Shown here piece by piece: positions 37,808-50,492 of a DNA stretch of 64,000 nt. The first letter of the stretch is position 1, and every line of letters begins with the position of its first letter. The position numbers and the translations under genes were made by a program. The notes below the pieces were generated by a model. The model was not told where the DNA came from, made no database searches, and saw only the letters and a list, made by a program, of their open reading frames with translations. The stretch lies in the NCBI GenBank assembly GCA_035041965.1, contig JAPYMA010000173.1, positions 1-64,000 on the forward strand, read 5' to 3'. The stretch is from Anisakis pegreffii. Lineage: Eukaryota > Nematoda > Chromadorea > Rhabditida > Anisakidae.

Positions 37808-39333
37808 CTAGGCTTCTCCTTTCGACAAGGATGCTTGGGGTGATTTCGGTATACTTTGAGTCTTCTTCCTCGGAACGCCTTCTTCAACTAACCTTGAGGT
37901 ATTCTTGGTTTGTTTGTTCGGATTTTTTGGTTCAGGAAAGCCCTGAACACTCGGTCGATTCTTGGGGTCGAACGGACTCGGTAGAACCAAATCTGCAACA
38001 TGACAGAGTAATAGCAATTGTCGATGAATTTTCGCGAGGAATCATAAGCAACAAATGAAACGAGTGCCAGTGAGTAACTGATGAAATTCAGTTCAAATTA
38101 CAAAAATGATAACAACACCAACATAAGTGCAACGAATATAACCACAAACATTGTAAATTCAATTCTTCTGCATATAACAGAAATTGTCGATAAGATTACA
38201 ACAACGGAAATTTTTGTGCAACAACTTATTTCTTTAAATCTTTTCATCGTCTAGGGTATGAACTTCTTACACTTTCAAATACCCACCTGACTTTGCTTCA
38301 AAAAATGTATAACTGAGCAGTATGCTATCCAGATATTCCAACGCTGGATCATTTGCGTACTCTGGATCGATATAAAAGAAAACAGGCAAATCTACTTTCT
38401 CACCCGGGTTCAGAATCTGTTCTTCAAAGCAAAAGCACTGAATCTTGTTGAAGTAATAGGCAGCCTGAAATCCACTTCATTTGCAGTCAGCATGACAACA
38501 TCCGATCTTAAAAACTGTTTCATTTGATAATCATCACTCACTTGAAACTTCACCGCAACTAATATTATTTGGGCAGTGGTCAAATAATCAATATAAATCA
38601 CCTGGAAAGGCGTCAAATTATATGAGCTGATCCCAACGATAGGTCTGTCGGTTGGATTGTAGGCTGTATAGAATGCCAACGCTGTCTCGCCAGGATGAAC
38701 ATAAATCTCATGTTGAAGAGGCTTGAATTGCCAGCGCATTGAAGATGGGATATCAGCATTAAACTGTACACGAATTAGACGATCCTCAACCTTTTCCATT
38801 GATGCAATACGATCAAAATCTTTGGCTATCTGAAATCAAACGGCAATAAACTAAAAAATTTATCCAAGTGATCAGACATAAATACTAAATCGACAAGGAA
38901 TCTGCTTAATGAACAATTCCAACAGTTAACTGCTTCAAATGGTGGGGAGAAAATAATGAAGAAAATGATCAGACGATCAGGACACTCAGGGATCAGAAAT
39001 GAGGAGCCATCTCTACAACACATCCACAATTATCCAGGTTCATGGAAATCAGATTAGAGCGCCCAATTCAATGTTTGCGCATCTCTAAAAGCGAACCTGA
39101 GTGAGTCCACCAAAAGAAGTTTTCTCGCAGAATATTCGATACGCAGGAATTGCAGCGAATGTTACCCCAACGGCAACAACACCGAGGCTTACGATATAGT
39201 ACATTGCATCACGATTGCGACTTGGGCCTTGTGATCGTGTCATCAGAGTTCGTATCAACGATGCATGTGTTCGAGACTGGAATAAGGGTGATCGCAGAAC
39301 ACTGCAAGATGACGCTCGAGCCAACGCCCACAT
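37808..39333 (-). CDS. cox11: Cytochrome c oxidase assembly protein COX11
   Basis: COX11 is a copper chaperone anchored in the inner mitochondrial membrane that helps form the CuB site of cytochrome oxidase subunit 1. Four minus-strand exons, all GT-AG and phase-consistent: 39333-39097, 38829-38602, 38464-38287 and 37992-37808, giving 275 residues, the usual family length. The N-terminus is basic and Ser-rich (presequence-like). One membrane span lies at about residues 44-65, followed by AYRIFCEKTSFGG. The conserved copper domain has VQFNADIPSSMRWQF, GETALAFYTAYNPTDRPI, the copper-binding IQCFCFEEQ and PVFFYIDPEYANDP. The family normally ends shortly after SYTFFEAK; here a last exon adds about 50 Lys/Pro/Ser-rich residues. 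Start chosen because it opens the presequence. No breaks. Confidence 0.95.
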
Positions 39334-39608
39334 TTATGCCAGATGATTATCAGCTGAAAAACAGATAAAAATCAGTTTATTCTTGTATGGTGAAACTCGA
39401 ACTGGATCAAACACAGTCACAGACAGCACTGGAAACTTTAAGGTAAACATTTTGAACATGTACTGAAATCATTTACTGCATGAATAAGACGGACTAGACG
39501 AACACTTAGATATGAATGCGAGTATTTAGATGTCACATGTCTTGACGTTTATGCATGTGACCGACAAATGCATCTACGACTTGTCTAACTCCGACAAAAA
39601 GCACCACG

Positions 39609-39790
39609 CTACTCATAGTCAATGATGAGGTACACGCAAATTGTCAAATTGGCACTTGTCGCGAAGAAAATTGTCGTAAGTCCGTCAATCTCCTTATCTC
39701 GAATTTCAGGCAGTTTACTCATCTGGCCCACCATTGCTAGGAAAGGAGTACGAAATTCTTCACTCAAACTAGCACATATAGAACCCGTGT
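39609..39790 (-). CDS. Candidate terminal exon of an unidentified gene upstream of COX11
   Basis: On the minus strand an acceptor (ttttgattgcag) opens 60 codons in phase 1, ending in TAG. The reading contains SEEFRTPFLAMVGQMSKLPE and a hydrophobic C-terminal stretch (ATSANLTICVYLII). The plus-strand frame over the same bases looks less protein-like. It ends 276 nt before the COX11 start on the same strand, which would allow a nematode-type operon. No upstream exon or family was identified. Confidence 0.3.
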
Positions 39791-39799
39791 CTGCAATCA

Positions 39800-42700
39800 A
39801 AACAGACTTCCGTGTAATAGTGTTTCATCATAGAGCGCAACGGCTACCGACAGTTCGCCAAATTATATGCGTCTATGTGTGCGAACTAGCTGGTTATCAA
39901 TTAAAACATTCAAATGACACCGAAATCAGGCGATGAAACTGGTGTCGTAGACGTTCTGAACAGGATAAAAATCATGATGATATTAATAACTTCATCCACA
40001 TATAATGAGAGTACTTATGGAATTAAAGATAACTGCAGTTACTTGGACTTCACTGCAGACATCGTGCCGAAAGAGGTTTTTTTTGAATAACTTGGAAAAC
40101 AAATGACGATAGTCAACTTGAAAAACGACGATAGATCACATTTGGACTTAGGCTCAGGTTGAGCCGTATACTCGGCTAAAGCATCTGTTGAATGAACTGA
40201 TGATTCTATGCAATGAGGTGTCTATCAAGTAAACAGATGGTTCCTCGATATGAGCCCGAGCCTAAACGTGAGACCTAATGCAATCAATCGCGATATTTTA
40301 CTTTAATTATCGCCTTTGGCAATTCAGTGCTGACTTGACTGAGTATGCTATCACGTGAGGTCATTAAAAACTGCTTATCGCATAAGCTCGTATAGTTATC
40401 AGTATGGCTGGTATTGCAGAGCAACGCAAAAGTTTTTAGTGAATAATAGACGACTGTTGAAACCACAGTTTTGGCACACGCGAATCCAATTCTAGGTTAT
40501 CGCTTAGGCTTAGCTTTAAGCTTAGACTCAGGATCGGTCTCAAGGTTGACATGTCTTCCGAAGGATTTCAAAGAGAAAATTGAAAATAAACATTTTGAGT
40601 TAAAAAATCTACCGATATATCAGTAATAGCAACTGCTGGGCATTGCATTCAGTCGATAGTTCGGTTGCTCGACGTTTTAACTGGTCAGCGTTTTCGTAGT
40701 CATTATTGTAAAACCCGAAAATCCCAAATTAATGCAAAAGCCGGAAAACCTTCTGGTTTTGCAATCTTCAATACCAGCCCTCTTTGCCAGCAATAAATTA
40801 AGTCAAAGGGAACTCCGAGCCAGGCCCAACATAGGCACCGTTTATTCTGCCTAGCCTAACAGAACGCCTCTGATTTGGATCTTGATCTAACTCAGTAACG
40901 TGATCACTGAAACCTAAGCGTTCAGTTGAGCTGATTATGACATTGTTTGAAAACTGATACTCAAACCTACATAACCGGATCTTCAGCACTGAACATGCCC
41001 GTCAGTGACGATTTAATGTTCAGTTTTCATAAACAGTGGAATATCTATATCGCTGGTAGCGGAATAGTGGAATAGTGGAACAGCACACTACTGCCCACCT
41101 CTGGTGCTACGGATGAATTATTCCGGGTTTCGCTATTTTAACACTTCAGATGCTCGATTCTGAATGGACGTGGTAAAAATGTGCAGTGTAAAACGTCTAA
41201 AAATCACACTTTCTGTGGGAAAATGTTGGCGATAATCTCCTCAAATGGAAAAATCTCGTCAAAAATCGTCCAATTCGGAAAACGTCGAAAACAGTTCTCC
41301 CGTACCAAACGGTGTGTTATTCTTCCGATACACATCTTCGGGTATTCACTAAAGCTACTGGTCGATTAAGCCTGATCTCACACTCAGCTGTCTTGAATTA
41401 TCGACGCTCTAGCTCTAACTCAAGCACAAACGCAGTTCCTAATTTGTTGACAGTTTTCCACTTAGGCCATCTTTTCACCGATATTTTTTCATTTGATTAA
41501 ATTCTCATTGCCATTTTCCCTTTGACACTTTTCCAGTGAAGGAAATTCGATGCGTTTCCATACATCGGGTCAGCACTCTTCAGGACAATGTTGGAAAGCG
41601 AAGTCCTTTCAGAACGGTTACGTTAGCGGAATCATTTCAGGTGGTGTTTACTGAGGACTCAACGAATTATGCTACAGGTATACCTAAACTTCCAGGTATT
41701 CCGGGTAGGTTGTTAACGAACTCATGCTTTTTATATTGCTTCGCCATCAAATTCTTTCTTAAATTATTCTTGTGATTTCTTCGTCCGCAATATTATTTTA
41801 ATGCTTCGCTTGTACGTTTCGAGTTCAGAACAAAACTTGTCGATAAGTTGAAACAAATTCGATTCGTTTATTCAATGTGCTTTTGAAACAGTCTGAATCT
41901 TTCCTCAATATTTCGAAATAATTACGGGCAACGAGCATTCAAATATCACGCATAACACTGCTAAAACTCTAATATGTCATAATTATGTGATAGTTTGTTC
42001 AATCCTATGCCATTGTCATATGAGACGAACACATTCCGCGATTCCATAACTGACAACAATTATATTAATTATTTCCAAATGAGACTAATTGTACAACTTT
42101 GAGGCTGGGCAAATTTCTAATGTATGCCATGTTTTGTGGGATTGTGAAGAATTCTTTCAATTCGTTCCATTTTTGAAATTCGTTTCAACTGATTGAGCAC
42201 ATGAAAACTTGGTAATGTGCAAACAAACAATTTCAATTCATACAAACAATCACAACAAAGGAGTACTGTTGAAGAGAACAATTTGAACAGGCATGAAAAA
42301 GACGCAAGTTGAAGCATGGCGCCTGCACGAACAATTCCATGTCTTATGCAAAAATTCTTGAATAAGTTTCGTGCGTGGCGATGGTACAATTCAAAAAAAG
42401 CAATTCAATGAATTGAAAGTATGACACAATTAACACTTGTATGACATTGCACCTAAATGAAATCAACGAAATCTCGAAGAAACGAAATGAAAACAAAAAC
42501 TTATCGCAAATTTTACAAAAGATTCTCAAACAACTGACGAAGGCAATCATTGTCCTTTTCGGCGAACAACTATCACTGTGAAATGAAAAGAAGCAATTGT
42601 ATGAACAGCTTCTTGAATGTATGAATCCAGATGAATTGGATTGAAATGAACAGAATCAAATGAATTGAATTTGACACTGATAGATTCCTAACCTCCTCAC

Positions 42701-45700
42701 TCTCCTCTATAAAAGAATGCACGTTCTCGAACGTCTTCATTCAAAATCTTCGGGATGTTCTACGTCAAGCTGTGGATATCATCCAATCAAATCGTTTTCG
42801 ATAGCGCTAAATTTAATTTTTGAAAACTTTCGCTTGCATCCAACGAATCAACAGATCAGGATGATTGTAATGTAACGACTATTGTAAATAAGTAATTTAG
42901 CGTCACTCGGTCACACAGACACTCTTTTCTCTGGAAATCTGTTAATGAATTTCGTTCATTCTCCTAGATATTCAAGATTTCAGTCTTGAACACTTGGAAA
43001 ATATCAAGTTGGTTGTGAATTCTAATGCTCGAATTGATTATGTATATAATCGCTGAAATCTTTCCCACGACCCCCTCCACTCATCCATTAAGGAATGAGC
43101 ATGCTCAAAAGTCATCATTCAAAATATCATGCTGTCCTACACCAATCGACAGAAATTATTCAAAAAATTAAATTCAGAACTCTTTTAAAAAGCTCTGAAT
43201 TTAGTTTCTCCTCCATCCTACGAATCAAAAACATGGAGGCTCGTAAGTTACACTTAATGTACCGTTGTAGTTTGGATACATTGCTACTCAATACTTCCAA
43301 AGAAAAATCGAAGATTAACATTGATCAGTTGACTGATCATGAAAATCGTTCAAATGAAACTGATTGGGTTTGAGTACTTCAATAGAGCGAAGGTGCTTAT
43401 TGATAATTGCTTTGACAGGAAGCTGGACTTTTGAGGCAAAGATCAGTGTTCTGAATTTGTCGATAGGGCATCATTCTTCGAATGATCACAAGCGATCAGT
43501 TTTACGGCCAAACTACAACTATTATAAATCGCATAGATGCTAAATTTCCTGACGATAGCCTTAAGAGAATAGTTGAATTGAGACTTCAACGAATGATGTC
43601 CTCTCATGTCTTTGATGATTACGTTATAATTGCAATGCTTCCAGCCAAGTGACTCAATTTAATGTGATATTGCAATAAATTTTCATTTAGCTGTCCTCAA
43701 TAGCATGCCATATATCGTGCTACACAGTGTTTCGGTAAGATCGTAGCTGCATACATCTTTGAAAATGGTTGGGTAAGTTCTATTTATGCTGTTCTTATTG
43801 CTGTATGGCTGTGTTAGATTCGCTCATTATCCCGAACTGGTGTCTCTCTTGAACCTGATCAAAAGATGATTGTGCTTTATCGTACTAGACGACCTCAAAA
43901 TGACGTCTGTTCTACACCCGTTCGTGCCCACTGTACAGTTCTCTACCTATTATCATGCAGGTAGAACATGCGCCTTACGAGAAGAGTCGCACTTTAGAAT
44001 GTTTGTCAAATGTAACTAAGTATTTCCTCATCCAAAGTCAGTTTTCCTTGTATTCTCAGTATGTTAGGGGAATGTAAAAGTGAACAATGAAGGATCGATC
44101 TGGTCACGGACGTTCAATTAGCGAACGTTGCAACGGAAATTTTCACTCATTGAACCGATGCCAGTGTGAGTTCTGAATGCGCCCATCGCAAACAATCTCA
44201 ACTGGCAAACATTGAATGCTGATTGATCATTCAGCTGCTGCAAGGGGAAAAAATTAGAATGAAAGGTTTAAGATCGTATTTCTCGTTTTCGATTTGAAAG
44301 TATAGCTAACTGGAGCTTGTTCGAACCGAGTTCAACGGTTTCCTAAAACTGCAGCTACAAGCATGATAGTGAATGACGGCGAACAATGAGTAAACTCGAG
44401 CTACCAGCATGAAAGTGCTACTTGCAACTCCAGCTACTAGCAAGTTCGGTAGATGGAGTTCCAGGCATCCACGAAATGCCTCTCATAGATTGACTTTTGC
44501 AGTCACTTAAATCACTCTTCACTATGAGTTTGTTCTGCGTATTTTTAGCCATTTGTACCAGGGTGCATAAAAATGTGCGAAGAGAAGAAGTGTGAAGCAA
44601 TGAGTGTGATATGGGGCGGTGGAGAAGACGAGTACATTTGTATGGCAATCGCTGAAGCCGTCATTGTCGAGCACAGCCACCGTATGACTTTTTATATTCC
44701 GAAATCAACTTTTCCATATTGATTTTGATCACTTTTGTTTTGTTCAGTCGTTTCGATAGTTATTGTTCATTCAAATTGAATATTCGGTCAAATTTTCTGC
44801 AATAAACAAACTTCACTGTGTTCATTTTGAGATCATTTCGAAGACATTCTGATGGCACTTGTGGCGATAATAAAGCATTTGTCACAGCGATAATCAAGCA
44901 TTTATCACTGCTTCTGATCAGCATATTCTGGAGCAGTATTTTCGAATTCAAACCTCAGCCATTTTTTAGACGTCGTCAAGGCTAAGATCCAGTCGTATTC
45001 TCACTTATACACGCAATTTGTCCATGTTTTTACCAATAAAGAAACCATCAAATGCTTTTTTTGGTCAGTTTTTCCTTTGCATTTCTCATTCGACGGAAAT
45101 GTAAAGAATCACTAAATGGGCGTGAGGATCCTATTGAGAGGTGGAAGTGGTACAGCAATACTTATCAGTTTGGTGATAGTTTGAAAAGAATACTTCAATT
45201 CCATCATGCCGTGATAGCAATACATAAAATGATATTAGTATTGTCACCTCTGATGGCAGTATCAACATCACTACGATCAGATCATATGAAATCAATGCTA
45301 TTTTTTCAAGTCAGTGTATCCAAGGGAACCGAATAAATCAGTCTGTTCCACTGATAACAAATCTGTAGTTTTGTTCGGTATGTCGCGTCGCACTTCCGTA
45401 CGAAACCTTATGATTTATTTGCAATGTTTTCATTAGCATCAAAAATCGAAAAAAAAGCTCATTGTCAATACATGATTGCTACATTCATGATAAGCCGTAC
45501 CTGCTTAGTCCCACTGCCCTCTATAGTGCTAGCGTTCTTGTCCTTAGATGAATATTTTGTTTCTCATCGTACGAATTTTTCCATTCGGCATCGTTTTTTT
45601 AAAATAACTTTCACAGCTGATATTACACTGAATAAGTTTACAATTGGAACCGACACTCCTTTCGAAAAGACCTCTGAATCGGTTGAAAACCATATTTTGG

Positions 45701-46015
45701 TGGCGAAAAGTTTTTTCTTCAGTAGTATTTCTCGTTCAAAAGTAAACGAATCTATCGCGAGGCTCTAGTTGCTAAATAATGCTTCGAGCTACCACCTGAA
45801 TTGAAGAGAAATCATCGTAGGAGGCATTCACTGTAACCCCAGTGTCACATCTTCGGGTTTCCATAGATCTGTTTTTCTGACCAGTATTCGATCATTCAGA
45901 AAGTGCTTAGGTCAATGCGAATATCAGGTGTTGAAGAGTGTGAATGTGAATGTCACTGGTTGTTTGGATTACATAGTAGCCAGACGGCCATGATTCTATC
46001 ACGAGTGAGTATCAA
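39800..46015. other. Intergenic or intronic stretch without a supported gene
   Basis: About 6 kb with short frames only. None shows a family motif or convincing splice pairs. A small direct repeat (ggaatagt, three times) lies near 41062. The last part should hold the ABCA promoter, but I see no diagnostic element. Confidence 0.45.
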
Positions 46016-46026
46016 AATGTTTTCTA
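46016..46026 (+). promoter_or_regulatory. Splice acceptor upstream of the ABCA start codon
   Basis: tgttttctag lies 17 nt before the ATG at 46043. It could receive SL1 by trans-splicing or end a 5'-UTR intron. No upstream coding exon fits, which favours trans-splicing. Confidence 0.45.
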
Positions 46027-46042
46027 GCTGCTGCAGGTCAGA

Positions 46043-49000
46043 ATGAAAGCGATATCGCAGCTGAAACTTTTATTATGGAAGAATCTGCTGCAACAAATTC
46101 GTTCACCATGGTTCACGTTGCTCGAGTTGGTGATACCACTGATCCTCATAGCGCTTACTTTTGGTCTGATGATCGGAGTAAGTGACATGAGATGTTGTTT
46201 TACGCACTGAAATTTGCCAATTAATAAAAGATGAACGATGTCTCTGCTCTTGCAAGTAATTATGCGTGTGGGATGTATGCAAATCGGAATCGAAATTCTT
46301 CCTCATCTTTCAATACATCAAAATACATGCAATAGCATGTTTTGGAAGTTGTTGTCAAATCATGAGAAGTTCAAGGGTTTTGTACCGAGAATAAGAATTG
46401 GAATTAACTTTTCAAAAGTTATTGCAATGCCCTCTCTTCAATGGACATGTCTAAGATTACTGTCTTTCTACTAAATGTGCCAGTGACTGAATCAAATCAA
46501 TTCTCAATCTTCAATTCAAGATAAACAACAATATCTGAATGAAATGTTTTCAGTTGAAAGACAGATATGAGAAATCGTACAATGCAACTGAATATCCCGC
46601 ATGGCTCGTTGAGGGTAATGCACTTGATCTTATCATGCCAACAAATCCTAAAAACCTATCGGTTAGCACTGTCTCTCTTCATTCAATCTGTTGTTTTGCT
46701 TGCTGAAAATACGTTTACACGGGCATAATCACTAAAATGAGATTTCGCATTTTCAATGGAATTCCAATCAGTTCATCATATCACATTCTGCAGTACCAAT
46801 GCTACCTTTTTGTCTAATTTTGCACTGTAATTTTGCAGTGCAATTAAATCTATTCAAATGAAAATGTCTTCAAAATCGTTTGTGACTGTAAGACAGAGTT
46901 CTTTTCGTGTATCGATTATGTTTGGTGTATGAAATGTAAAGGTTGATTCAGGGTACAATAATCGATCTAAAATATCTGTTAAAATTGCATAGCAATAACG
47001 ACTGTATGTTTCTGAACGTAAGCACAGATCCATCGGATCCGTTTCATTTCAATATCGACATGGAAATCGCCTATGCGCCATCAACGCCACAAATTGACTC
47101 AATCATGAGGAAGGTACAGGTATGGTGAAATGGAAACTTCTTGATTTCGTTTCATATAGTTGCAATGGAACACTCTTTGCACGCTGCTTATTGGATGACA
47201 CAGGGATAGAACTTTTTTCAGTTATTTGTTGAGGGATACTTTTCAAGATAATAATATTTTTCAAATAACTAAAATGAATTTGCGCATTCGGCCAGCCGGA
47301 GACAAACGAAGAGAGCCATTGTTTTGTTTGATTTGAAAAGAAATTTGCGATTTGTGAACAGCCGTGATGATGACGATTGATCGTATCGTTTCAGAAGCGG
47401 TATACGAGTGCAAGTATTCTTGGTCCATTTCTTCCACTGATCATACATTTTCTACCCGATTCGGTAAAAGATCTACTAGCCAACGTCACGATCTCTTCAT
47501 CTGCGAAAATTTCACGTTAGCCATTAAAATGAGATGCTCAGATGCGGATTGCTTTTAAATATCAAATACGAGACGAGAAACAAATTTCGAATCGGGAGAG
47601 CTCATATCGTTTCTTTTTGAAGAAGTTCTGCCCCACATATCGTGAAAAAAAAAAGTTGAATTTCATTCTTTCGAAATGGAGCATACACTGAATTTGTAGC
47701 GGAAATTTGCTTTCTATCAAATAATGATTTGATGCGTTGTTTGAAAGCTGTTTCGGTGCTTTCAAAAAAACGTTGAATTTAATAATCCAGCAATTTTGAG
47801 CAGTTTCTTTCAGCTTATAAAACCACAGAGTAGTCGGAATTCTAACTGAAACGTTTTGGGAGTCGATTTGAGTAGTTCGATTCTCGGGTCCTGTTTATGG
47901 AAGAGTTTTCAGCTTACCCAACTGAAGTCGAAATGGTCAAAAACGTGACGCATTCATTGTCATCGCAATGTGGCAATCCATTACTCGGTAGTTTACCACG
48001 TTTTTCATCACATTTGATCGGCAACAACTGAATGACGTTATCAATTCATTGATCTTTCCTAAATGTATTAATATGAGGTGAATTCATGCAATGCACAGGT
48101 GCTGTCGTGTTTGATGACAAATTTGCAAACGATCCACTGAACTGCAATGAGATTGCGTATGCAATTCGTTTGTCCAATACGAAGCGTCGATATAGCAGTG
48201 GATTGGGCATGGGATTTGAGCCGTGGGACACAACACTTAATTTTGCTATTCAGTTCATTTCTGGACCAGTCAATGGCGAAGAACCGGATGGAGGTGATCC
48301 AGGTTTGTCTCTTCGACTTGTCTTGTTTCGCTTATATCTCGTATTACACAGGTTCATAAGGAATTTACGATAAGATAAGTTGTTGATCGCTTTGTACAAA
48401 TGTGTGCTTTCATTAGAAAGGTATGAAAACTTTATAGACTAATTTTGTGGCCATAATTTTATTCGCTAACACAATCTCCTCTTGTACCATCAAAGCAGGT
48501 TAGTCTTAATGCAGATTCGAGTTGATGCAATGTGATATTAGTAATTATCAAAGCAGTTCCACTGAAATTTTTATCCAAATACTTCTCTACTGTTTACTAG
48601 GATATTGGCAAGAAGGATTTTTAACTCTACAACGAGCGATCGATGTTGCCATCCAAGAATATCTCACCAATAAACCAGCCATGGGATTGGATCAGCTTAA
48701 CGTTCAGGTGTGACGAACATCCGATTCCAAAATACATTGCGACAATAAGCATTGACCTATAAAACCTAAATGAATCTCAATATTTTCGTGCTTTTCACTT
48801 CCCCGAAAATTTTTTGCTTTGAATTCATTTTTCGAATCTTCAGTTACAACGTTTCCCGTTCCCGCAATATGAAAAGCGAATAATTGAAATTGGCATCTTC
48901 ATTATACCGATCGTTCTGATCTTCTCTTATATGACTAGTGTGATCTATATCGTTCGAACCGTGGTTATGGAGAAAGAAAAGCATCTGAAGGCATGAATTC

Positions 49001-50492
49001 ATAAACTTATTCTTTGCTATGCGATCTGCTTTGTACAGCTAAATGAAGCATTTTTTAATAAACTGACTAAGGTTATTTGAGGAATTTGCTGAAATCAGCA
49101 TTCAAAAAGACTACTTAACAATATTTTTGTAACTGTTTGACGCTCTTTTTTATTGCAGAGTTGATGCAGCTTTATTGCAAAATTTAGAACTGCGCAGATC
49201 ACTGAGCGTTATTCGTGGCATTCACTCATTTCCTCCTCATAAACATTGAATTTTTCATGATTTTAAGTTTTTCATCAAGTAACCACATAATTCTGTAGCT
49301 GGAAAATGTGTGGATGGCAGGAGTAGAACTCAGCACCCCATAAAATTTTGAGTGAGATCTATCTGAATTTTGTTCACCAACAGTGTTCCTGTTTTGAGGA
49401 ATACATGAAAGCGATGGGTTTGTCACAGTGGGTGCATTGGATCGCGTTTTTTATCGTCAACTTTACGAAGTTACTCTTCTCAGTTGTCATCACGTCAATC
49501 CTACTTCACTTCGTGACCCTGCAGAGTGATGCGTCTGTTGCGTTCGTGCTACTCGTTTGCTACTCATTTAATGTCATTTATTTCGCGTTCGCCATTTCAA
49601 CTTTTGCTCATTCAGGTCAGTTCTTTCACCTGGCCATTATTCAAAGTGCCTTATGTCTCGATGGTAGTTTTGAATGAACAATTTTGTTTTTTGTAACTTT
49701 TCAGTTGAATCTTTTTATAAATCTGCAATGACTAAATCTGCATTCTATTTAGATCACAATTCAATTCATAAAGTGAAATGAGTAATTTGGGAAGGGTGCT
49801 CAAGAAATTTGAGCGAATTTGCAGAAAACTGTTGTGGTGAATTTTTGAAAGAGAAGAATTCTTTTAGGTACCGTTGGGACATTACTGGCAGCTATTGGTT
49901 GGTTGATAATGTTCTTCTGGTTTTCGTTCTTTCACAGTTTCGACATTGTATCGCATTTCTCGTTCAAAGTGCGTATGTTGAATGCGTTGAATCCAAACAT
50001 TGCGCTCGGCTTTGGACTGGGGCTCATCTCACGCTATGAAACTCAAGGTGTTCATTTTGTTGTTTCATTGCGCTCAATCTTCATTCAACAGTTGTAGTTG
50101 AAAGAATACATTTGCGTGAAAGAATGCACGGCCTTCAGATGAAGCACGATTAATGGGAACGATTCCACTAACAGATAAAGATATCCAAATAATTGTGGTC
50201 AAAAGACTTGAAAGACCGTTTGGAGATCATTAAAAAAAAAACTAAAACTTGTCGATTGCGGAATTCACTCAACAAATGAACCAGTATCAGAAAAAAAAGA
50301 ATTCCTGTAGATTGCGGTATTCACTGGAGTACGATCTTTCAACGAGCGATTCCTGATGAGCCACTTACCGTTGGGCATATGTTTATAATGCTCTTAGTGG
50401 ATGGCACAATTCTAATGACTATCACATGGTATGTGGAGGCAATCAATCCTGCAGGCGATGCTGTACCTCAGCCACCATATTTCTTTTTGCTG
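46043..50492 (+). other. ABCA exons 1-10: first transmembrane domain
   Basis: Exon 1 carries [17 protein letters not shown] and the first span, as in the family. Exons 2-6 encode the large extracellular loop with N-glycosylation-type sites (YNAT, LNVS, KNVT) and end at [18 protein letters not shown]. Exons 7-10 hold the remaining spans: [15 protein letters not shown]; then [15 protein letters not shown] with two spans in exon 8; then [17 protein letters not shown]; then [16 protein letters not shown]. The domain closes with PQPPYFF before PSYW in exon 11. Confidence 0.9.
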
